Below are positions 59,501-64,000 of a stretch of 64,000 nucleotides of DNA, piece by piece. Position 1 is the stretch's first letter, and each line of letters opens with the position of its first letter. Origin of the DNA: Zygnema cylindricum. Lineage: Eukaryota > Streptophyta > Zygnematophyceae > Zygnematales > Zygnemataceae. The notes below the pieces were generated by a model, which ran no database searches, had not been told where the DNA came from, and worked only from the letters and a program-made list of their open reading frames with translations. The stretch covers positions 62,001-126,000 of the forward strand of contig JBBHKE010002104.1 in NCBI GenBank assembly GCA_037447655.1, written 5' to 3'. Both the position numbers and the translations under genes were made by a program.

Positions 59501-60944
59501 CTAGGTTCTTGCTAAGTTGTGGAATGTAAAGAACGTCTGAGAGTGTTACAATTGAGGCCTTTCCATCAACTAGAACCTTCAAGTCAACAGTTCCAACAAG
59601 ACTTGTGGTTTCTACTCTACCATCTCCGTACTCTATCTCAACTGTTGGGATCTTTCTCAGTTTAGTGAACCACCGCTTATCTTTGCACATATGCATTGAA
59701 GCCCCTGAGTCTATGATCCACCCATCCTCGGGTGGATCCCTCTTACCTCCGAAAGCACACTTTTGTCTCCGTGGAATATCGACATGCTTTTCAGTGTTTT
59801 TCGGATTAAGGAGAAGCTCCTCAAGCTCCTCTTCAGGTTCAGTTTTTTCTTCCACTTCCTCATCAAGAACTTGAGTCAGGAAAGCCTTTTTCTTTCCTCC
59901 GTCCTTTGAGGTTCCTTGACCATCTTTCAGTCGAAGATCTGCAAGTCTGACACAATCTGCCATGTAGTGTCCCGGTTTCTTGCAGAAGTGACATAATCCT
60001 CCTCGAGAAGTTCCTCTCCCCTGTCTATCAAATCTGCCACCTCCTTGTCCTCTTCCACCAAAGTTTCGATAGGGATCTTTCCCTCTCTCCTCATCACGCT
60101 TCCGCCAATCAGCTCCTGCAGACAATGCTTGAACACTTGGACTCCCTCTCCTAAGCTCTATGGTGCTTTCTTTCACTAAAATCATTCCCACAGTGTCATC
60201 CCAATTCCAATTGCTATCTCCTATGTCCTGCAATCGGTTAATGATATTCTCATACTCTTCAGGTAGTTTCATTATTAGTGTGTTCACTCTTTGTCTCTCA
60301 GACCATGAGTTACCTGCACTCTCTAACTCTCCAAACAATGCTCCTAAATCATTGCAATAATTATCCATACTTCCTCCCTTATAAGTATAAGCTGCAATCT
60401 TATTTTCTGCCAACTGTTGCTGCTGCAATGATCCACTCTTATATTTGTTAACTAGTGATATCCAAATCTGAGATGAAGATTTGACATGCATAAGGGGAAT
60501 GGCAATGCCCTTTGCTACACTTTTAAGAATTAAGAGCTTAGCAACCTTGTCTTTGTAGTTCCACTTTTCATACTCCGATCTTTCGGTCTGAACCCTTGTC
60601 GCCGTTTTTGGTGGTGCTGCTGCCGGTATCGCCTTCGGCAATGGTGTCACTTGAGTTGCAACTCCTCCCTTTTCTCCTTCCATGACAATCTCCTCTCCTT
60701 CCTCATCTTCATCCTCAGTGATGGTGGCAGCTGTTTTACCAACTGTAGAGGCGGAGGTGCCAGAAAAACGTGTCCCTCCAAACCCAGGTGGAGGTGGGCA
60801 TCGAATTTGTCCAGACACTATGCCCCATAGATGCTTCTCAAATAGTTCTCCCTCCATCATCATTTCCCAATAAAGAAAGTCTGATCCATCAAATATGGGC
60901 ACCCTAGAGGGTGGGCCCATAACCTGAAATTCTGTGGTCTCCAT
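56508..60944 (-). CDS. Gag-Pol polyprotein, Ty1/copia, intact (1,478 aa)
   Basis: Single uninterrupted frame. Gag about 1-310 with an acidic segment near 75-95; CCHC knuckle C318, C321, H326, C331; protease D412 in WIIDSGAS; GAG-pre-integrase zinc site about 542-580 (HKRLGH then CSGCAQGK); integrase D608, D671 and E707 with exact D-35-E spacing; acidic linker about 850-930; reverse transcriptase from about 985 with YVDD at 1148-1151; RNase H with D1328 in WSDASYGD; C-terminal ADMMTKAVPSPK. All catalytic residues I can check are present. Start chosen because this ATG (60942-60944) is the first in frame and is conserved 20 nt inside the LTR end in families B, C and the D-type LTR; QVMGPPS at residues 7-13 is encoded partly by the PBS. 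There is no separate pol frame, so Gag excess would need another mechanism, as in Drosophila copia, where splicing is used. Confidence 0.95.
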   Translation of the reverse strand: METTEFQVMGPPSRVPIFDGSDFLYWEMMMEGELFEKHLWGIVSGQIRCPPPPGFGGTRFSGTSASTVGKTAATITEDEDEEGEEIVMEGEKGGVATQVTPLPKAIPAAAPPKTATRVQTERSEYEKWNYKDKVAKLLILKSVAKGIAIPLMHVKSSSQIWISLVNKYKSGSLQQQQLAENKIAAYTYKGGSMDNYCNDLGALFGELESAGNSWSERQRVNTLIMKLPEEYENIINRLQDIGDSNWNWDDTVGMILVKESTIELRRGSPSVQALSAGADWRKRDEERGKDPYRNFGGRGQGGGRFDRQGRGTSRGGLCHFCKKPGHYMADCVRLADLRLKDGQGTSKDGGKKKAFLTQVLDEEVEEKTEPEEELEELLLNPKNTEKHVDIPRRQKCAFGGKRDPPEDGWIIDSGASMHMCKDKRWFTKLRKIPTVEIEYGDGRVETTSLVGTVDLKVLVDGKASIVTLSDVLYIPQLSKNLVSTAVLDEKEFETGTRKGIFTASFDNEVYFIAEKGSQGMFRIVLCNEKSVLYSCASEMMLWHKRLGHVHLDRLKKMKKKGIVEGITFEDDETFDDCSGCAQGKIHRLPFPKATTFRREKVLDLVHTDVWGPARYASHGGKRWMLTITDDWSRYTKVYFLRHKSEVLRCFKEYKVWSEKLHETSIKEIRSDNGKEYTSRDFEEYLKEEGIHHEKTVPYNPEQNGVAERVNRTLGDMSRSMLSDKRIGLQFWAESMNYANFIKNRVLTSANKEETPYERWTGRKPDLSSLRVFGSQVYSLDSDKTKWKLEGRGKPGYLVGYDECTKGYRVYDLKKRDIILVKHIVVMNEEKSIDPFKYNKEVKIRFETDQFSDFDFENEEKEEGEKEKSADLTKEKEERTTSEATPQYEVETDEEFDETPELEDREAENLPKRNPRMPSIPASDFEGGRRSSKRLQERQVNNQLTKMSHPDEPQTYLEAINTPESSRWITAINEEMASIMEANTWELVDCPPDRKPIGCKWVFKLKLNPDNTIERYKARLVAKGYTQKEGIDYKETFAPVVRFPSVRILLSIAAAEDMEIHQMDIKTAFLHGELEEEIYMRQPEGFVESGEENKVCKLIKSLYGLKQAPRQWNIKLDEFLTDLGYIRISSDHSIYLFEDENGVIFIAIYVDDLLVLSKSLDKINKLKRDLRSSFDMKDLGEAKYILGIQMERDRGNRIIRLTQKEAIGNMLEKFQMEKANGCTTPMDLKKVSEGSEEGGIFIINDEMDEIERKFMENIPYRQIVGSLIYFMNCTRPDIAAAVGVLSRNLNEPRKRDWEAAKRVMRYLVGTRELWLHLGGEHTDITTWSDASYGDVPLRRCTTGYVLQIGSGACCWSSKQQKVVAQSTMEAEYMASCAATKELMWVKSLLEELGFMKFGTQNVFCDNQAAISIAANPKHHFKAKHMDIRLSFVREKVENKIIKLVHKTDREMIADMMTKAVPSPKLIYCRENCGLKLKSD
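60912..60924 (-). promoter_or_regulatory. Primer-binding site of A element
   Basis: Minus-strand GGTTATGGGCCCA immediately after the LTR end: 13 bases complementary to the initiator tRNA-Met anticodon arm. It does not pair with a tRNA 3' CCA end, so an internally cleaved tRNA is implied. Confidence 0.85.
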
Positions 60945-61146
60945 TGACCCACAGAATGAGCAGCCTATGTAAAGCCTCTAGGATAATATTTGCCCCTTCT
61001 ACTTTCCCGCTGAATAAGCGCCGCCCAGGCACACAAATATTCAGACCACTCTCACCCTTGTGAGGACAAGACTCCCCTGAGTCAAACGCAAAAAGAATCA
61101 CTGAATTTGCTCACCCGAGCAGTAAGTTATGGCTGGTCAAAGATGA

Positions 61147-61155
61147 CCTTTATAG
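61147..61155 (-). promoter_or_regulatory. TATA box of A element
   Basis: Minus-strand CTATAAAGG, about 64 bp before the leader hairpin; a transcript starting some 25-30 bp downstream would carry the hairpin and the gag-pol ATG. Confidence 0.6.
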
Positions 61156-61602
61156 TTACAAGCTCTCTTAGAGAGAGAGGTACCTAAATATTACTAAGTC
61201 TCGGTCTGCCTACTCACGACTACCTACTATTAAACCCTAGTCCAATAGGAACACTATAAAGTACAAGAAGGTACAATGGGCGATGTACTTATTGTACAAC
61301 TATTGTACGACAAGGTCTACAAGGTGACACCTGTCATATCGGAAGCCATGGTTCCTCCTCCCATCTTCTCTGGTATCAAATAATGTGGCGCCACGTGGCA
61401 CCGCGTGACGCTATATCCGTATGCCGCCAAAAAGCTCACTTCGCGTGGCGGCTATAATGCCGGCCGTCCGATCAAAACATATTTTACACGGTTCAGATTC
61501 GCGTACATGCAGAAATTGCTCCTTTTGGTTAGTCTGCTGTTAATTAGTTGTTTCGTTAATGTTTATATATTTATGAAACCCGTCACGTGTATCGTTTCGT
61601 AA

Positions 61603-61678
61603 TGCCTTAATGGTTAAGGCGTAAGGCTAGAAATAATCTAGAGGTCATAGGTTCAAATCTAGACTTAGACATCATTTT
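61603..61678 (+). other. tRNA-like Pol III-type unit inside 5' LTR (family A)
   Basis: Same as in the 3' LTR: A box 61603-61613, B box GGTTCAAATCT 61650-61660, T4 61675-61678. A transcript from here would point away from gag-pol, into flanking DNA. Confidence 0.65.
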
Positions 61679-61820
61679 AGCCAAAATACCCAAAACTGCA
61701 AAAACTGCCACTTTCTAAATATGGCGGCAGCCATGGCGCGACTTTGATCCTCACTCTCTTTCTTTAAAGCGAAACTAAAATAGGGAAGTGAACTATTAAT
61801 TACCTCTTTTCAACAGTTGC

Positions 61821-64000
61821 CTTGTTATTAACCTGTTTTTCTTGCAATCTTTTGCTACTTCTCCTTGCTCCATCAAAATCTGTGGCCGGAATAGATGGTT
61901 CTCTTGAGTTCTTTCGAACAATCTTGGCTTCTCCCCTATCCTGTGATTCCAAATCAGTTTCCATCACGTCTTCCGCTTCGGGTAGAGTTGTCACTGGAGT
62001 TTCCGCAGCCGAGTCTTTTTCGGTCTGATTTGTACCTGCAAGAATGTAATCTTCTCTAAAACCTAGATAGTTAGGAAGCTCAAAGTCATCGGAATTTTAT
62101 GACTCAAATGTGATATTTACTGACTTTGTATACTTGAAGGGATCCACAGACTTTCCTTCATCCATAACTACTAGATGATTTACTAAGATTATATCTTCCC
62201 TTTTTAGATCGTAAACTCTATATCCTTTAACATCCTCATCATATCCTAATAAGTATCCCGGTTTTCCTTTAGGATCTAGCTTCCAATTAGACGGATCTGT
62301 ATCTAGACTGAATACTTGACTGCCGAAAATCTTTAAGTGAGATATGTCTAGTTTTCGGCCGGTCCATCTCTCATAAGGTGTTTGATCTTTTATAGCTGAG
62401 GTAAGAACTCTATTTTTGAGGTAAATAGCGCAGTTCATTGCTCCTGTCCAGTACCTTTTTCCTATCTTCTTATCCGACAACATACTTCTAGCACTATCAC
62501 TTAGTGTCCAATCTAATCGTTCACCTACCCCATTCTGTTCCGGGTTTTCTAAAACTGTCTTTTGGTGTTGAACTCCATCTTCCCTCAAAAAATCCTCAAA
62601 TTGGTTAGAAGTATACTCTCCACCATTGTCACTCCTTACTCTCTTGATTAGAGTTTCATGAAGTTTTTGCTCCATGCTTTATATTGTCTAAAACAATCCT
62701 GAGCTTCTGACTTGTTTTTAAAAATATACACCTTGAAATACCGAGACGAATCATCAATGATAGTTATCATAAATAACTTCCCCCCCGGTGACGGTACTTT
62801 TGCCGGTCCCCAAATATCTGTGTGTACTAAATCTAAAATTTTTTCTCCCCTATAGGTGGTTGTTTTGGGAAAAGGCAATCTGTGTGCTTTACCTTGTGCA
62901 AATCCGCTGCAATCACTTAAATTCTTACTCTCACTGAACTGAATTCCTTCAACCACTCCCATCTTTTTCATCTATCTTAGCTTATCTAAGATCACATGCC
63001 CAAGCCTCTTATGTCACATCATTATATCATGAACACTAGCATAATAAAGTTTCTTTTTTTCATTGCTTAAAATCAGCCTTAACATCCTTTGGCTTCCTTT
63101 TTTAGCGGTGAAATAAACTTCCTCCTCAAAACTAGCAATAAAGACTCTTTTCCTAATGGTAGTATCAAAACCCTTATCATCTGTTACTTACGTGTTGATG
63201 AGGTTTTTGTTTAGCGCCGGAATAAACAATACATCGGGGAATGTAACTATGGATGTCTTTCCTTCTACTAACACTTTTAGATCTACCGATACTATAAGAG
63301 TAGTAGTGACTATCCTCCCATCTTCGTACTCTATCACTACGGTGGGAATCTTTCTTATCTTAGTGAACATGTGATTATCCCTACACATGTGCATGGATGC
63401 ACTTGAATCTACAATCCAGCCTGCTTCACCTTTCAATCAACCAAAAGCACATTTCTGCTTTCGTGGAATTTCTACCTCGTTTGTCCCTTCCAACTCTTCA
63501 TTCAATAAGAGCTCATCATCCTTGTCTTTAGATTCCACCTCATGTACCTGTGTCAAAAGGGGCTTTTTCTTTCCTCTCGGGGTTCCACCGGTTTGTCCCT
63601 CCTTTGACCAAAGCTCGGTTAGCTTAGTGCACTCCGTCATATACTGCCCTAGTTTCTTACAAAAATGACATAAACCCTTGGGAGCCCTTGGTCCAAACTC
63701 GTCGGTGTGATTTTTGTGCTCCCCCCCTCTGTAATTTCCGACCGGTCTACGAGAATCGTTGTTTCTCCAATCGGTTCTAACTGCCAAGGCTTGCCCACTC
63801 TTTCCTCTCTTTCGAATCTAAATTGTATTCTCCCGAACGAGAATTATTCCTACCACTGAGCTCCATATCCATCTTGAGTCCGGCAAGTCCTACACACGGT
63901 TGACTATGTTCTCGAACTCATCGGGTTACTTCATCAGTAGACAGTTAACCTTTTCTTTTTCATTAAAATCTTTTCCAGCACTCTCTAGCTCTATGAAAAG
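61821..64000 (-). pseudogene. copia gag to integrase, broken (outer B element, right half)
   Basis: From the right edge: Gag pieces, knuckle CHFCKKLGQYMTEC (His of CCHC replaced by Gln, about 63650), protease VDSSAS (Gly of DSGAS replaced by Ser, about 63400), pre-integrase near 63000, integrase HTDIWGP (about 62820) and RSDNGGEYTS (about 62630), linker 62096-61821. Breaks near 63790, 63437, 63185, 62975, 62660 and 62096. The start codon and 5' LTR are outside the window. Confidence 0.85.

Larger units (their letters stand above)
55604..61815 (-). mobile_element. Copia element, family A, full length and apparently intact
   Basis: 6,212 bp, LTRs 55604-56494 and 60925-61815 (891 bp each, one difference seen by eye: C at about 56050 against T at about 61371). 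Perfect target duplication GTTGC at 55599-55603 and 61816-61820. PBS, polypurine tract, TATA box and one uninterrupted gag-pol frame are present. This is the youngest insertion and the best candidate for an active element. Confidence 0.97.
60925..61815 (-). repeat. 5' LTR, family A
   Basis: Promoter-bearing LTR. Hairpin 61070-61083, TATA 61147-61155, G-box-like GCCACGTGGC 61390-61399, tRNA-like unit 61603-61678. Confidence 0.97.
52929..64000 (-). mobile_element. Copia element, family B (diverged), split by A; runs off the window
   Basis: 3' LTR 52929-53988, internal 53989-55603, [A element 55604-61815], internal 61821-64000. The joint restores TTTGTTGCCTTG, as in other B copies at the same pol position. 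Left 5-bp flank is TATCC; the right one lies outside. Confidence 0.95.

Noticed and set aside
1-64000. CRISPR array, prokaryotic operon or integron
   Set aside because: No spaced palindromic repeats, no ribosome-binding-site pattern; coding content is eukaryotic retrotransposon throughout.

Overview
The window reads as nuclear DNA from a large, repeat-rich eukaryotic genome. I see no host gene. Almost every base belongs to LTR retrotransposons, mostly Ty1/copia, inserted into one another, plus one old Ty3/gypsy element and fragments of a non-LTR retrotransposon. The copia primer-binding site (PBS) GGTTATGGGCCCA is complementary to the anticodon arm of initiator tRNA-Met, as in Drosophila copia. 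GalEa-type copia elements of crustaceans and red algae are, as I recall, the nearest large group. A red alga is my best guess for the host, at low confidence.

I sort the copia copies into four families by LTR sequence (labels mine). A: LTR 891 bp, one intact young copy. B: LTR about 1,035-1,060 bp, eight copies or fragments. C: LTR 1,043 bp, one copy. D: LTR about 1.2 kb, one internally deleted copy and fragments.

Layout: 1-2984 B element cut by the window edge. 2985-3187 non-LTR fragment. 3188-15217 B element (target duplication GTTGC) whose own 5' LTR is split by a second B element at 9551-15126 (GAGAG). 15218-16291 is the other half of the non-LTR fragment, and 18857-20147 is a paralogous copy of it without the insertion. 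16292-18700 and 20148-21163 hold non-coding direct and inverted repeats. 21164-28866 is a chain of deleted B and D elements. 28867-42890, continuing after 49312, is a decayed Ty3/gypsy element carrying a C5-cytosine DNA methyltransferase between protease and reverse transcriptase; C (30725-37152) and B (42891-49311) are inserted in it. 49312-52928 holds gypsy LTR-like sequence and a B solo LTR (50376-51423). 52929 to the right edge is a B element interrupted by the intact A element (55604-61815, GTTGC).

Shared design: in every family the gag-pol ATG lies 20 nt inside the LTR end, so the reading frame crosses the PBS, whose bases encode part of a conserved QVMGPPS motif. All 16 LTR copies long enough to test carry, antisense to the element, a tRNA-like unit near the start of U3: A-box-like sequence, 11-nt B box, and in nearly all a T4 run 13-20 nt further on. 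This looks like an embedded RNA polymerase III unit. A hairpin GACTCAGGGGAGTC sits in the RNA leader of all four families. These three features and the methyltransferase-bearing gypsy element are the main points of interest.
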